Position numbers and translations under genes: made by a program. A stretch of DNA of 43,010 nucleotides, taken from NCBI GenBank assembly GCA_913041275.1, contig CAJWHF010000007.1, forward strand, positions 1 through 43,010. Direction: 5' to 3'. This document shows, piece after piece, positions 9,143 through 19,326 of the stretch. The stretch comes from an uncultured Opitutia bacterium. GTDB taxonomy: Bacteria > Verrucomicrobiota > Verrucomicrobiia > Opitutales > Coraliomargaritaceae. How positions within the stretch are numbered: the first letter of the stretch is position 1; each line of letters opens with the position of its first letter. Under the pieces are notes generated by a model. It saw only the letters and a program-made list of their open reading frames with translations, was not told where the DNA came from and ran no database searches.

Positions 9143-10123
9143 ATGAACATAAGACAAATCTTTTCGCTAGGCCTGCTCATTTTACTAGTAGCGGCTGCTA
9201 TTTGCCTCAAAGGCTCCATCTATATATTAGACGAAGTTGAACAGGCTGTAGTCGTACAACTTGGCGCACCTGTGGGTGAACCAGTAACAAGTCCTGGAAT
9301 GCACTTTAAACTTCCTTTTATTCAAGAAGTACGCCGGTTCGATAAGCGTGTCATCTCCTGGGATGGCGACCCTAATCAAATCCCCACGCGTGGCGAACAA
9401 TTTATCTCTGTAGACACCACCGCTCGCTGGCGAATTGCTGACCCACTTGTATTCATGCAACGAGTACAAAACGAGCGCGGTGCGACTATGCGCCTAAATG
9501 ATATTCTTGACTCCGTAGTCCGGGACAAGATCTCAGCTACAGATCTCGTTGAAATTGTTCGGTCCAAAGATTGGAAAATTAGTGAAGAAGATTTAGCTCG
9601 CGTCCAAACAAGCGGGGAAGGCGATGAGGAGATACTCCTACAAGAAGTTAAAACAGGTCGCCAAGAACTAGTCCAATCAATCTTCGACCAAGCGGCTAGT
9701 CAAATGCCACAACTTGGCATCGAACTAGTCGATATTAGGATTAAACGTATCGACTATGTCGAAGATGTCGAACAACGAGTCTTTGATCGAATGATAGCCG
9801 AAAGACAAAGAATCGCCGAACAATTTCGATCTGAGGGCCAAGGGCGAGCAGCAGAAATCGACGGCGATACTAGGCAGTCACTGGCTGAAATCCAGTCTGA
9901 GGCTAATCGAAAAGCTGAAATTATTCGAGGAGGAGCAGATGCCGAAGCTTCGCGCATTTACAGTGAAGCCTTCGGTGCAAATCCAGAATTTTACGCATTC
10001 CTTCGCACTCTAGAGAGCTATCCTAAGACCATCGGCGAGAGTTCTACTCTAATTTTAGGTACGGATTCGGAATACTTCCGCTACCTTCGCAATGTAAGTG
10101 CTCAAAAAGAGCTCTCTGACTAG
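9143..10123 (+). CDS. hflC: HflC, SPFH/prohibitin-family partner of HflK
   Basis: 326 residues, starting two bases after the hflK stop, so translation is probably coupled. An N-terminal signal-anchor helix (IFSLGLLILLVAAAICL) precedes the band-7 domain (VEQAVVVQLGAPVGEP, SPGMHFKLPFIQEV). It keeps the HflC signatures VDTTARWRIADP and GIELVDIRIKRIDYVE, followed by the Glu/Arg-rich coiled coil (RMIAERQRIAEQFRSEGQG) and the C-terminal FLRTLESYPK region. An extra acidic stretch (EDLARVQTSGEGDEEILL) interrupts the band-7 domain, as in several HflC homologues. Confidence 0.93.
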   Translation: MNIRQIFSLGLLILLVAAAICLKGSIYILDEVEQAVVVQLGAPVGEPVTSPGMHFKLPFIQEVRRFDKRVISWDGDPNQIPTRGEQFISVDTTARWRIADPLVFMQRVQNERGATMRLNDILDSVVRDKISATDLVEIVRSKDWKISEEDLARVQTSGEGDEEILLQEVKTGRQELVQSIFDQAASQMPQLGIELVDIRIKRIDYVEDVEQRVFDRMIAERQRIAEQFRSEGQGRAAEIDGDTRQSLAEIQSEANRKAEIIRGGADAEASRIYSEAFGANPEFYAFLRTLESYPKTIGESSTLILGTDSEYFRYLRNVSAQKELSD

Positions 10124-10138
10124 GCTAATTACTAATCA

Positions 10139-10155
10139 GGCGAATCCTAATCGCC
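10139..10155 (+). terminator. Hairpin after hflC
   Basis: GGCGA (10139-10143) pairs with TCGCC (10151-10155) around a 7-base loop, 15 bases after the hflC stop. There is no T-run directly behind it, so it is a weak terminator candidate or an mRNA-stabilising hairpin. Confidence 0.3.
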
Positions 10156-10278
10156 GAAACAGTCAAAAAAAGAAATGATTTTTTCTAAACTCATTTTTCT
10201 AGCTGGAGTTGCATATCGGTAGTATTTAAAATATAGAACTGATTCTATTTTAAGTCGAGACTTCCACTCACACTACTC

Positions 10279-12129
10279 ATGCCCGCCGATTATACCGAAG
10301 ATTCAATCAAGTCCCTCGACTGGAAACAGCATATCCGCCTACGACCGGGAATGTACATTGGAAAGCTAGGTGATGGATCTTCCCCTGATGACGGTATTTA
10401 TATTCTCTTAAAAGAGGTGATCGACAATTCAATTGATGAGTTTGTCATGGGCAACGGACGCATAATTGAAGTCAATATCGACGGAACCCACGTCACTGTG
10501 CGCGACTACGGTCGTGGTATCCCATTGGGTAAGCTAAAGGACTGTGCTTCAAAAATTAATACAGGGGCAAAGTACGACTCGGAGGCATTCAAAAAATCAG
10601 TCGGTTTGAACGGAGTTGGTATCAAGGCGGTTAATGCCCTAGCTTCTGAGTTCGAAATTCAAGCCTTTAGAGAAGGGAAGACTCGTAGTGTCGCTTTCTG
10701 CCGGGGCGAGGTAACAGCAGAGGATAAAAAAGATCGTGCCGAAAAGAGCGAGAAAGACGGCACAACCCTGCGCTTCGACCCTGACCCTGAGATCTTTGGT
10801 AGTGTCCGCTTTCGTGACGACTATGTAGAGGATATGATTTGGAATTACGCCTACTTAAATAGCGGACTGACAATAATTTATAACGGGAAAAAGTTCAAGT
10901 CAGACAAAGGGCTGCACGATTTGCTTGAGAACAAACTAGATGGCGATCCAATCTACCCAATTATTCATCTCAAGGACAACGATATTGAGGTCGCTTTCAC
11001 ACACAACGAGTCCTACGGCGAAGATTACTACTCTTTTGTTAATGGCCAGCACACAACCATGGGTGGCACACACTTAGCCGCCTTCCGTGAGGCGCTGGCA
11101 AAAACTATTAAAGAATTTTATAAAAAAGACTTTGACGCTGTCGACATCCGCACCTCGATCTGTGCTGCGGTCAGTGTAAAGGTCGAAGAACCCGTATTCG
11201 AATCTCAGACTAAGACGAAGCTTGGCTCGCAAGAAATGGGACCTGACGGGCCAACAGTCCGGACTTTCATGATGAATTTCATGAAGCAGGCCCTAGACAA
11301 CTACCTACACCGCCATTCAGAGACAGCCGAAATCTTGGGTAAAAAAATACAAGACTCCGAGCGCAATCGTAAAGAGCTAAAAGGCATTCAAAAGCTTGCA
11401 CGTGAGCGAGCTCGTAAGGCAAAAGTCCACAATAAGAAGCTCCGAGATTGCCGCATTCACCTCGACACAAAGAAAAATGGGCGGCTCGAATCTACTCTAT
11501 TTATAACTGAAGGTGACTCTGCTTCTGGCTCTATCACCAAAGCGCGTGATGTGAATAGCCAGGCTGTATTCTCACTCAAAGGTAAGCCACTTAACTCCTT
11601 TGGATTAACTAAAAAAGTCGTTTACGAGAACGAAGAGTTTAATCTTTTACAGGATGCTCTGAATATAGAGGATGGCCTCGACGACCTACGCTATAACAAC
11701 GTCGTCATCGCAACTGACGCAGATGTAGATGGTATGCATATACGACTTCTTTTAATTACCTTTTTTCTTCAATTTTTTCCCGAGTTAATCAAACAAGGAC
11801 ACTTACATATTCTACAGACACCCCTCTTTCGAGTACGCAATAAGAAGATTACTCGATACTGTTATAGCGAAGAAGAGCGCCATGCCGCGATCGCTGAGTG
11901 CCAACCAAAGCCAGAGATTACTCGGTTTAAAGGTCTTGGCGAGATCTCCCCCGACGAGTTCCAGCACTTCATAGGAAAAAATATCCGCCTCGACCCTGTC
12001 ATTCTCTCCAGGGGCATGACAATCAAAGACGTGCTCACCTTTTATATGGGTAAGAATACGCCCGAGCGACAAGAGTTCATTATCGAGAACCTGAAAGTAG
12101 AAAAAGACGAAGCCGTGGCAGTGGCTTAA
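10279..12129 (+). CDS. parE: Type IIA topoisomerase ATPase subunit (ParE-like)
   Basis: 616 residues. An N-terminal GHKL ATPase domain ([36 protein letters not shown]) is followed by the transducer domain, the TOPRIM domain ([11 protein letters not shown] and [12 protein letters not shown] with its metal-binding acids) and the C-terminal tail common to GyrB and ParE ([18 protein letters not shown]). The length and the absence of a GyrB-type insert fit ParE of topoisomerase IV, closest in style to Bacteroidota sequences. The partner parC/gyrA-like gene is not next to it; thrC converges directly downstream. A second GyrB-like paralogue cannot be excluded. Confidence 0.85.
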   Translation: MPADYTEDSIKSLDWKQHIRLRPGMYIGKLGDGSSPDDGIYILLKEVIDNSIDEFVMGNGRIIEVNIDGTHVTVRDYGRGIPLGKLKDCASKINTGAKYDSEAFKKSVGLNGVGIKAVNALASEFEIQAFREGKTRSVAFCRGEVTAEDKKDRAEKSEKDGTTLRFDPDPEIFGSVRFRDDYVEDMIWNYAYLNSGLTIIYNGKKFKSDKGLHDLLENKLDGDPIYPIIHLKDNDIEVAFTHNESYGEDYYSFVNGQHTTMGGTHLAAFREALAKTIKEFYKKDFDAVDIRTSICAAVSVKVEEPVFESQTKTKLGSQEMGPDGPTVRTFMMNFMKQALDNYLHRHSETAEILGKKIQDSERNRKELKGIQKLARERARKAKVHNKKLRDCRIHLDTKKNGRLESTLFITEGDSASGSITKARDVNSQAVFSLKGKPLNSFGLTKKVVYENEEFNLLQDALNIEDGLDDLRYNNVVIATDADVDGMHIRLLLITFFLQFFPELIKQGHLHILQTPLFRVRNKKITRYCYSEEERHAAIAECQPKPEITRFKGLGEISPDEFQHFIGKNIRLDPVILSRGMTIKDVLTFYMGKNTPERQEFIIENLKVEKDEAVAVA

Positions 12130-12144
12130 AAAAGCACTACAATC

Positions 12145-13530
12145 CTATACCTGCGAGACATGCTTGCGCATAAACGCTTTGATCGCTTCTGGAGTAGGTT
12201 CAACGCTGTATTTAACGATCTCACGGGACTTAAGAACCTCAAGCGAATGGTGGGTAGATTCCTGCCCAATAGCTGAATCAATCGTATCGGGAAATTTTGC
12301 CGGGTGAGCGGTGGCTAATACGATTTCTTTACCGCTAAATTGGGAATGATTCGACGGGTTTAAGACGGGCGCAAACCCGCAAGCAGTATGCGGATCAACG
12401 ATATATCCATACTTTAAGTAAACTTCTTTAATAATACGAGAAATCTCATCGTCATCTGTACGCGAACTACTAAAGCCGGCGCGATCAAGACTCTCGAAAA
12501 CGTATTTTCCGGTCTTCTTAAAAGTCTGGATAATCTCACGCACCTTATCAGCGTCACTATCTTCTGCGTAGTAGATGAAACGCTCAAAATTAGAAGCAAC
12601 TTGAATATCCATGGAAGGAGCAACACTTGGGGCGACCTCTTCGAGTTCATAAATACCAGTCTCAAAGAGGCGGTGCAGAATGTCATTCTGGTTGGTCGCC
12701 ACACGAAATCCCTTGATAGGCACACCCATGCGCTGGACTAACCAACCGGCGAGGACATTACCGAAATTACCCGTGGGAACTACGAAAGTAATGTCTTCAC
12801 GCTCATTTTCTGGCAGGCGGAAAAAAGCTGAAATATAATAAACGCACTGAGCAAGGATACGGGCAAGATTGATCGAATTAACAGCCGAAAGCCCAATCTC
12901 ACTAGCGAACTCTCGGTCTTCAAAGACGGTCTTCATCGCAGTTTGGGCATCATCAAAACTACCCTTTATGGATAAAGGGAAAACATTATCTGCTCCAGTA
13001 CAGGTCATTTGGCGCTCTTGGAGCGGGGAAATCCGACCATCAGGATAGAGGATAAAAGTAGTGACTCCTTCCTTGCCAAGTAAGCCATGAATAGCGGCAG
13101 CACCGGTATCGCCCGAAGTCGCACCGAGCACGGCTATAGGGCTGTTCTTGCGAGTAATCTGAGCCTCATAGAAATTACCGAGTAACTGAAGGGCGAAGTC
13201 CTTAAAGGCCAGTGTGGGACCGTGGAAAAGCTCTAGCACAAAAAGATCGTCACTTAGTTTCACGATCGGAGCGATGTCCGCGTGGTCGAACTTAGTGTAA
13301 CTTTGAGCGACTACATTTTTCAGCTCTATTGGGTCGATGTCAGTGGCGAAAATGCCAAAAAATGCCTCACAAAGTGATGCAAAATCGAGTTTAGACCAGT
13401 CTGATAAATGAGGTTTTAGATCCGGTAACTCTTCAGGCAAATAAAGCCCCCCATCAGGTGCAAGCCCTTCTGCCACCGCTGTGGAGAAAGAGACAGCGGG
13501 CACCTGCCCTCTTGTACTGATGTATTGCAT
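12145..13530 (-). CDS. thrC: Threonine synthase
   Basis: 461 residues. This PLP enzyme converts O-phosphohomoserine to threonine. The N-terminus YISTRGQVPAVSFSTA and GLAPDGGLYLPEELP is the enterobacterial/fungal-type ThrC start. The PLP-binding Lys is in TLAFKDFALQLLGN, and the phosphate-binding loop is GATSGDTGAAAIHG. VPTGNFGNVLAGW and VDPHTACGFAP complete the signature. It follows lysC by 10 bases on the same strand, giving a two-gene unit for the aspartate-derived branch. Homoserine dehydrogenase and kinase are not here. It ends 15 bases from the converging parE. Confidence 0.95.
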   Translation of the reverse strand: MQYISTRGQVPAVSFSTAVAEGLAPDGGLYLPEELPDLKPHLSDWSKLDFASLCEAFFGIFATDIDPIELKNVVAQSYTKFDHADIAPIVKLSDDLFVLELFHGPTLAFKDFALQLLGNFYEAQITRKNSPIAVLGATSGDTGAAAIHGLLGKEGVTTFILYPDGRISPLQERQMTCTGADNVFPLSIKGSFDDAQTAMKTVFEDREFASEIGLSAVNSINLARILAQCVYYISAFFRLPENEREDITFVVPTGNFGNVLAGWLVQRMGVPIKGFRVATNQNDILHRLFETGIYELEEVAPSVAPSMDIQVASNFERFIYYAEDSDADKVREIIQTFKKTGKYVFESLDRAGFSSSRTDDDEISRIIKEVYLKYGYIVDPHTACGFAPVLNPSNHSQFSGKEIVLATAHPAKFPDTIDSAIGQESTHHSLEVLKSREIVKYSVEPTPEAIKAFMRKHVSQV

Positions 13531-13540
13531 CTATTGTTAC

Positions 13541-14755
13541 CTACTTATTCAACTTGAAAGCACTGTGTATAACTCGGGCGGCTTTGTCGGCATCGTCCGG
13601 TTCGATCCCAACCGAGATTTTAATCTCAGAAGTACTGACTAGCTGAATATTAACACTGTCTTCGGCTAGAGCCTGAAATAGCCTAGCCGCCACACCGGAG
13701 TGCGAACGCATACCGACTCCAACAACAGAGACCTTTGCGATATCGCTTGCCTCAAAGAGTTTTCCAGCGGCCTCATCTGGGAATGATTCGGTAACTGCCT
13801 TTTGAGCGCGCGATATATCCTCCCGGGCGACGGTGAAAGTAAGATTTGCTTTACCCTCGCGGCCTATGTTTTGAACGATCATGTCGACACTGATACCAGC
13901 AGCACCTAGGGCCTGGAAGAGCTTGGCGGCTGTACCAGGACGGTCAGGCAGATCACTAATTACAATCTTAGCCTGATTTTTATCGATTGCGACGCCGCTG
14001 ACAACGACATCTTCCATGGAGGCGGCTTCTTCTTTCACAATTGTTCCTGGGTTATTATTAAAACTAGAGCGAACTTCAAATATAACATTGTACTTTTGAG
14101 CAAACTCAACCGCTCGGTTTTGCATTACTTTGGACCCAGCGCTTGCAAGCTCAAGCATCTCTTCGTAGGAAATCGAGTCGAGCTTTATAGCATCCGCAAC
14201 AACACGAGGATCCGCGGTGTAAACGCCGTCAACATCTGTGTAAATTTGGCACAGGTCGGCCTCTACCGCAGCAGCAATAGCGATTGCGCTGAGATCCGAA
14301 CCACCACGGCCTAATGTGGTGATCTGGCCATCGTTCGAGTGCCCCTGAAATCCGGCTAGAATGACGACCTTGCCAGCATCGAGCTGTTCTTTAAGGTCAC
14401 CGCCGGATATCTCAGTAATGCGAGCACGGGTGTGCGCCGGGTCAGTCATAATACCCGCTTGCATGCCAGTACGAGAGACTGCGGGCACTCCAATGGCGTG
14501 CAGGGCCATCGCGGTAAGGGCAATAGTTTCCTGCTCTCCGACCGACAGAAGCATATCCATCTCGCGCTCATCAGGATTCGGATCGAGCTCCCTCGCCCGT
14601 GCAACCAGCTCATTAGTCACACCCGAGCGTGCTGATACAACCACAATTAACTGATTCCCAGCTTCGTAGGTTTCTTTAACTCGCTGGGCTACATTTTTTA
14701 TACGGTCAATATCTCCGACCGAAGTGCCACCGTACTTTTGAACAATTAGAGACAT
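13541..14755 (-). CDS. lysC: Aspartate kinase with tandem ACT domains
   Basis: 404 residues. It phosphorylates aspartate, the entry step to lysine, threonine and methionine. The N-terminal amino-acid kinase fold has VQKYGGTSVGD and the aspartate-binding GGSDLSAIAIAAAVEAD, preceded by GFQGHSNDGQITTLGRG. Two ACT domains (from about residue 265, ISDLPDRPGTAAKLFQALG, and from about 340, VVGVGMRSHSGVAARLFQAL) bind feedback amino acids. Length and domain order match the lysine/threonine-sensitive, mono-functional class in which an internal start can yield a separate ACT-only beta subunit. It is first in the lysC-thrC unit and divergent from pyrH. I saw no lysine riboswitch in the short upstream gap. 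Confidence 0.95.
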   Translation of the reverse strand: MSLIVQKYGGTSVGDIDRIKNVAQRVKETYEAGNQLIVVVSARSGVTNELVARARELDPNPDEREMDMLLSVGEQETIALTAMALHAIGVPAVSRTGMQAGIMTDPAHTRARITEISGGDLKEQLDAGKVVILAGFQGHSNDGQITTLGRGGSDLSAIAIAAAVEADLCQIYTDVDGVYTADPRVVADAIKLDSISYEEMLELASAGSKVMQNRAVEFAQKYNVIFEVRSSFNNNPGTIVKEEAASMEDVVVSGVAIDKNQAKIVISDLPDRPGTAAKLFQALGAAGISVDMIVQNIGREGKANLTFTVAREDISRAQKAVTESFPDEAAGKLFEASDIAKVSVVGVGMRSHSGVAARLFQALAEDSVNIQLVSTSEIKISVGIEPDDADKAARVIHSAFKLNK

Positions 14756-14894
14756 ATTAGTGTGCTGAACGACTAGGTAACTGAAAAAATTAGAGTTTTT
14801 GTAAGGTAAGACTTATTAAGCAACACTAGCAGACATAAGTTTCAAGGAAAGATTCTCTTTGATAAAGTCATTGGTTGACGACGAAGGGAAAAGA

Positions 14895-15653
14895 ATGTTT
14901 AAAAAACCTTTAATGGCAGCTTCAGACCAATCGGGCCCTCAACCGAAACATCGACGCATTATCCTAAAGATTAGCGGAGAAGTGTTAAGAAACACTCAAG
15001 GGGGCGAACCTATCGACCCTCATACACTCAAGTCTATCTGTGAGGAAGTTAAAAAGGTCTACGACATCGGTGTGCAAATTGGACTTGTAATTGGCGGGGG
15101 TAATATTTTCAGAGGTCTAAGCGGAGCAGAAATGAAGGGAGTCGACAGAACGACTGGCGACTACATGGGCATGCTAGCTACTGTGATTAATGGACTCGCC
15201 CTGATGGATTGCCTCGAAAAGCTAGGCGTCACCGTACGACTCCAAAGCGCTATTCCGATGGATAAACTAGCCGAGCCCTTTATCCTTCGCAGAGCAACTC
15301 GACATTTGGAAAGAGGACGGGTAGTCATATTTGCAGGTGGCACCGGAAACCCATATTTCTCGACCGACACTACTGCGGCCTTACGCGCGAACGAAATAGG
15401 CGCTGATATGCTGATGAAGGCGACAAAAGTTGATGGTATCTACGACAAAGATCCAGAAAAGCACGCCGATGCGCTCAAGTTCGAGCACATACCTTATATT
15501 GATGCCCTGCGTGATCGCTTGAAGGTGATGGATTCCACCGCTTTTTCTCTTTGTATGGAGAACGAACTACCTCTTTTAGTATTTAGTATGCGCGAGCCAA
15601 ACTCAATCTACCGAGCAGTAATGGGGGAGAAAATTGGCACATTGGTAGACTAG
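14895..15653 (+). CDS. pyrH: UMP kinase
   Basis: 252 residues from the ATG at 14895, which is preceded by a good AAGGGA-type ribosome-binding site; an upstream in-frame TTG at 14859 is less likely. UMP kinase makes UDP and is a hexameric amino-acid-kinase-fold enzyme. Seen: ILKISGEVL (ATP site), [46 protein letters not shown], and [10 protein letters not shown]. It heads a compact plus-strand group with frr, the usual pyrH-frr pairing, separated by 68 bases. tsf and rpsB are not upstream; lysC diverges from it instead. Confidence 0.95.
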   Translation: MFKKPLMAASDQSGPQPKHRRIILKISGEVLRNTQGGEPIDPHTLKSICEEVKKVYDIGVQIGLVIGGGNIFRGLSGAEMKGVDRTTGDYMGMLATVINGLALMDCLEKLGVTVRLQSAIPMDKLAEPFILRRATRHLERGRVVIFAGGTGNPYFSTDTTAALRANEIGADMLMKATKVDGIYDKDPEKHADALKFEHIPYIDALRDRLKVMDSTAFSLCMENELPLLVFSMREPNSIYRAVMGEKIGTLVD

Positions 15654-15721
15654 TTTTCGTCGCTTTTTCGCCGCTCTATTTTTTAACAAAAATATTCTCC
15701 TGATCAGTATATATAAATATC

Positions 15722-16279
15722 ATGGAACCTAAAGACATCCTCAAATCAATGCACGCCGAAATGAAACAGGCGGTCGATCACACTCTTCATGAGTTCAGCA
15801 GTTTGCATACAGGCAAGGCTACTCCAGCGATGCTCGATGGTGTGCGTGTACAGGCTTATGGTAGCACGGTGACTCTAAAAGAGGTCGCTGCAGTGACCAC
15901 GCCTGATGCCCGCACAATTATGGTACAGCCATGGGATAAGTCTGTGATTGTTGACGTAGAAAAAGGCATCCAAGAGGCAAATTTAGGCTTAAATCCAATC
16001 ATAGACGGCGGGATTCTCCGCGTTCCAGTCCCCGAATTAACAGGGCAACGCCGCCTAGAATTAGCTAAGACCGCTGGAAATATGTCCGAAGACGGTCGCG
16101 TCCGTATTCGTCAAGGGCGCCGTGATGCACTCGACCTATTAAAATCCGCTAAGGCAGACGGACTACCCGAAGACGATTTCAAGCGCCACGAAAAAGAAGT
16201 ACAAAAAGCTCACGACGACTATATCGCCGAAGTCAACGAGCACCTCAGTAAAAAAGAAACTGACCTAAAAAAGGTGTAG
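15722..16279 (+). CDS. frr: Ribosome recycling factor
   Basis: 185 residues, the standard length. With EF-G it splits the post-termination ribosome. The three-helix bundle and beta domain motifs are visible: LHTGKATPAMLDGVRV, TPDARTIMVQPWDKS, GLNPIIDGGILRVPVPELT, and EDGRVRIRQGRRDALDLLK. ATG follows an AT-rich stretch (GTATATATAAATATC) without a strong Shine-Dalgarno site. It sits between pyrH and proB in one plus-strand run. Confidence 0.96.
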   Translation: MEPKDILKSMHAEMKQAVDHTLHEFSSLHTGKATPAMLDGVRVQAYGSTVTLKEVAAVTTPDARTIMVQPWDKSVIVDVEKGIQEANLGLNPIIDGGILRVPVPELTGQRRLELAKTAGNMSEDGRVRIRQGRRDALDLLKSAKADGLPEDDFKRHEKEVQKAHDDYIAEVNEHLSKKETDLKKV

Positions 16280-16371
16280 TCTAATAAGTTGGAATTTAGC
16301 CGCCATAAGCGAGTAAAGCAGCTTACTAAAACGCCCCAACCTCTCCATACTAACGACTAACTCCAAGAAAA

Positions 16372-17442
16372 GTGCTTCCTCTATCACAGGCTAAGCGTGT
16401 CGTTATTAAAGTAGGAACTGGCGTGCTCACATCAGGTATCGGAGACCTAGATACTACTCGTATTTCAGCGCTCTGCAAACAGATCAAAATGCTCCGAGAT
16501 AAGGGTATTGATGTAATTCTAGTTAGCTCAGGAGCAATTGGACTGGGCATGGGGAAACTTAAACTAGATAAGCGGCCAAAGGACTTAGCGACCCTTCAAG
16601 CCTGCGCGGCTGTCGGTCAAAGCATGCTAATGAATCATTGGCAACGAGGATTCGATCCACACGAGCAAACCGTAGCGCAAATTCTACTGACTAGAGATGA
16701 CCTTCGCTTTAAGCACCGCCACAACGCAGTTCTTAATACAATCGATAACTTATTGTCCAACGACGCTCTACCAATAGTTAATGAGAACGACACCGTGAGC
16801 GCAGCCGAAATAAAATTCGGCGATAATGATACTCTCTCCGCCCTAGTCGCCAGTGTGGTGAATGCGGATATGCTCTTCATCTTGTCAAATATCTCTGGTT
16901 TGATCGACATGCAAGGCAGTGGGGAAGTAGTTTCCGTTGTCGAGACCATAACTCCCGAGATAGAGGCAATGGCCCAAGATACAAAGCAAGCGACTTCTGT
17001 AGGTGGCATGATTAGTAAGATCTCTGCAGCTAAAATCGCGCATAGGGTCAACTGCGGTGTAGTCATAGGTAGCGGAAACGACAGTGAACTCTTTAATAAA
17101 TTACTTCGCGGCGAAAGCGTGGGTACATATTTCACACCAAGTAACATTCCGGTGAAATCGCACAAGCGGTGGATCGCTATCCAAGATCACACACACGGGA
17201 CTATCGCAATCAATTCAGCGGCGACCGACGCACTTACAAACCATGGGAAAAGCTTGCTCCTTGCAGGAGTCACCGACTGCGATGGTGACTTTGAGAGCGG
17301 CGATGTGGTTCAAATTTTTTCACATGAAGGCGTGGCTATCGCCCAGGGTATTGTTAATTTTGAAATAGAATATCTTAAAGGCGCAGGTACAGAAACTACC
17401 GGCGAGGTGCTTGTTCACCGCGACCACTTAGTACTCTTGTAG
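16372..17442 (+). CDS. proB: Glutamate 5-kinase with C-terminal PUA domain
   Basis: 356 residues from a GTG start preceded by CCAAGAAAA. It phosphorylates glutamate in the first step of proline synthesis. The amino-acid kinase domain has VVIKVGTGVLTS, ILVSSGAIGLGMGKL, LPIVNENDTVS and KFGDNDTLSALVAS; GTYFTP closes it near residue 265. The remaining ~90 residues (KRWIAIQDHTHGTIAINSAA ... VLVHRDHLVLL) form the PUA domain found in E. coli-type ProB. Partner proA is not adjacent; the next gene converges with only five bases between stops. Confidence 0.95.
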   Translation: MLPLSQAKRVVIKVGTGVLTSGIGDLDTTRISALCKQIKMLRDKGIDVILVSSGAIGLGMGKLKLDKRPKDLATLQACAAVGQSMLMNHWQRGFDPHEQTVAQILLTRDDLRFKHRHNAVLNTIDNLLSNDALPIVNENDTVSAAEIKFGDNDTLSALVASVVNADMLFILSNISGLIDMQGSGEVVSVVETITPEIEAMAQDTKQATSVGGMISKISAAKIAHRVNCGVVIGSGNDSELFNKLLRGESVGTYFTPSNIPVKSHKRWIAIQDHTHGTIAINSAATDALTNHGKSLLLAGVTDCDGDFESGDVVQIFSHEGVAIAQGIVNFEIEYLKGAGTETTGEVLVHRDHLVLL

Positions 17443-17447
17443 GATCT

Positions 17448-18230
17448 CTACCAACTCACCCGTAAGCCATCGTAGGCTAGGTGAACATTCTCAGGGAGCA
17501 CCGATTCGGTACTTTCATGATCCACTTTGAAAGTCATATGTGTTAGATACGATAGTGGGGCGCCCATTGACTGCGCAGTTTCGGAGGCCTCGCCGATACT
17601 CATGTGAGAAGGATGAGGATTCTGGCGTAGGCCATCTAGAATGACGACATCTGAACCTTCTGCGAGAAAGCGTGCTTCTTCACCCACTTCTTTGCAGTCG
17701 GTGTAGTAAGTGCATTGCTTTCCTGTATTAGCCTCCGTGAAGACAAGTCCTAACACATCCATATTACCATGGGGTAATAAGACGGACTCAACTGTTCCGC
17801 CAGGAAGTTCGAGAGTCTGCGGCATCCGTTCTAATCGAAAAGCTGGATAGCCCTGAACTATGGGTTTATCGAGGATGGCATAAGGAAAGATCTGTTCGAC
17901 TCGGCGTAAGCCTTCCTCGCTGCTGTACACTGGGAGCGCTTCTCCCCCGTTGAGATCACAAAAGCGGCGCAAATCATCCATCCCTAGGATATGATCCGCA
18001 TGCCCGTGGGTCAGTATAAAAGTATCAACTTGCTCAATACCATTTTGTATACACTGCATGCGAAACTCTGGCGCAGCATCCACTTGAATATGATGGCCGC
18101 CCATTTCTACATGAATCGAAGTACGCATGCGCCAGTTTTTAGGATTACTCATATCGCAACCTTCACCTTCGGGTTGTGCAATCATAGGGACACCTTGTGA
18201 AGTACCGGTTCCTAAAAATATAATCTCCAT
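17448..18230 (-). CDS. Metallo-beta-lactamase-fold hydrolase (PhnP-like)
   Basis: 260 residues. Metal-dependent hydrolase with the HxHxDH motif in LTHGHADHILGMDDLRRFC, an upstream FLGTGTSQGVPM strand and later metal ligands (TDCKEVGEEARFL; the terminal His in YLTHMTFKVDHE). The N-terminal GTGTSQGVPMI and the order of metal ligands place it with the PhnP/cyclic-phosphodiesterase and RNase Z-related branch, not with beta-lactamases. The substrate cannot be read from the sequence; no phosphonate genes are nearby. It is separated by about 94 bases from oleD upstream on the same strand. Confidence 0.85.
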   Translation of the reverse strand: MEIIFLGTGTSQGVPMIAQPEGEGCDMSNPKNWRMRTSIHVEMGGHHIQVDAAPEFRMQCIQNGIEQVDTFILTHGHADHILGMDDLRRFCDLNGGEALPVYSSEEGLRRVEQIFPYAILDKPIVQGYPAFRLERMPQTLELPGGTVESVLLPHGNMDVLGLVFTEANTGKQCTYYTDCKEVGEEARFLAEGSDVVILDGLRQNPHPSHMSIGEASETAQSMGAPLSYLTHMTFKVDHESTESVLPENVHLAYDGLRVSW

Positions 18231-18324
18231 AGTATGGGCTATGGCGTGAAGTCATCGCTCTTGCAACCTATCTTGTAAATAATTTAGGTAATTATAACTA
18301 GTTATTTAACTGCCATACCCTTGA

Positions 18325-19317
18325 TTAAAAGCCTCTGGATTTAAGATCAATAACTGTCTTCTTAAGCGCGTAATCCATTGGAGTCTCAGGAGAATAATTC
18401 AGATCCCGCTGCGCTGGTTCGGGATCAAAGTAGTGGTCCTTTGCCAATTCGACCGCGACAAATCGCGTAATTGGTGGCTCTCCTTTTTTTGAGAATAATT
18501 TCCAAATTCCCTCCGCTACGCCTCCTAAAGCATAGGCCAACGGTAGAGCAATGCGTCCTGTAAGAGGTGGGTGTCCGAGGCCCTCTAAAATTTGATTAAG
18601 CCAAGGCCATAGCTGGACCGGCTCCCCTTGGGCGATAAAATAGGCTTGTCCTGCGCACCGGCGCTTTTCAAGTGCATCAAAGGCATTTAAGTGAGCTGCC
18701 GCTACATCCTCCACGTAGGCGACATCGACTAGGTTACGCCCATTACCAACAATTTTTAAACGACCTTCCAGGACACTGCCAACCACACGCGGTAAGAGAT
18801 GGGGGTCTCCCGGACCGAAAATCAAATGTGGGCGCAGAGCCACAACTCTGAACGAATCAGTATTAGCACTGAGGGCCTCCTGCTCAGCGATGGCCTTTGT
18901 CTGTGCATAGTGGCAGAGCCAATTACGCCCATAGGGCATATCCTGACCACCACCACGGATTGCTTTACCGCTGAAGACCACACTAGGAGTGCTGGTGTAG
19001 ACTAAACGCCCAATGCCTTCAGATCGGCATGAATCGACCACATGACGAGTGCCGATAACATTAGCATTGTAATAACTCTCCCAACTGCCCCAAACACCCG
19101 CTTTTGCCGCCACATGAAACACTGCATCCACGCCCCGACAGGCCATGCGCACATTCTCCGCATTAGAGAGATCACCTCGCACTACCTCAACGCCTTGAGC
19201 TTCTAGTTGTGGTTGTGGTGAGCGCCCGAATGAGCGCACTGCATAGCCCCTCTTTAGTAATCGATGAATAATATATCCACCGACAAATCCACCGCCACCT
19301 GTCACTAAGATCCGCAT
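18325..19317 (-). CDS. oleD: OleD-like NAD(P)-dependent 2-alkyl-3-oxoalkanoate reductase
   Basis: 330 residues, extended short-chain dehydrogenase of the 3-beta-hydroxysteroid dehydrogenase type. The nucleotide-binding loop is TGGGGFVGG at the N-terminus and the active-site YxxxK is Tyr137/Lys141 (YAQTK), with a Ser/Thr cluster TSTPSVVFSG. The FHVAAKAGVWG motif and the partner gene upstream are typical of OleD, which reduces the 2-alkyl-3-keto acid made by OleA to the 2-alkyl-3-hydroxy acid in bacterial long-chain olefin synthesis. It starts nine bases after oleC ends, so the two are translationally close. Alternative: a sterol or terpenoid dehydrogenase; the oleC neighbour makes that less likely. 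Confidence 0.82.
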   Translation of the reverse strand: MRILVTGGGGFVGGYIIHRLLKRGYAVRSFGRSPQPQLEAQGVEVVRGDLSNAENVRMACRGVDAVFHVAAKAGVWGSWESYYNANVIGTRHVVDSCRSEGIGRLVYTSTPSVVFSGKAIRGGGQDMPYGRNWLCHYAQTKAIAEQEALSANTDSFRVVALRPHLIFGPGDPHLLPRVVGSVLEGRLKIVGNGRNLVDVAYVEDVAAAHLNAFDALEKRRCAGQAYFIAQGEPVQLWPWLNQILEGLGHPPLTGRIALPLAYALGGVAEGIWKLFSKKGEPPITRFVAVELAKDHYFDPEPAQRDLNYSPETPMDYALKKTVIDLKSRGF

Positions 19318-19326
19318 ATGAAAAAG

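Noticed and set aside
14756..14894. Lysine riboswitch upstream of lysC
   Set aside because: The gap is only 139 bases, shared with the pyrH promoter, and lacks the long conserved aptamer structure.
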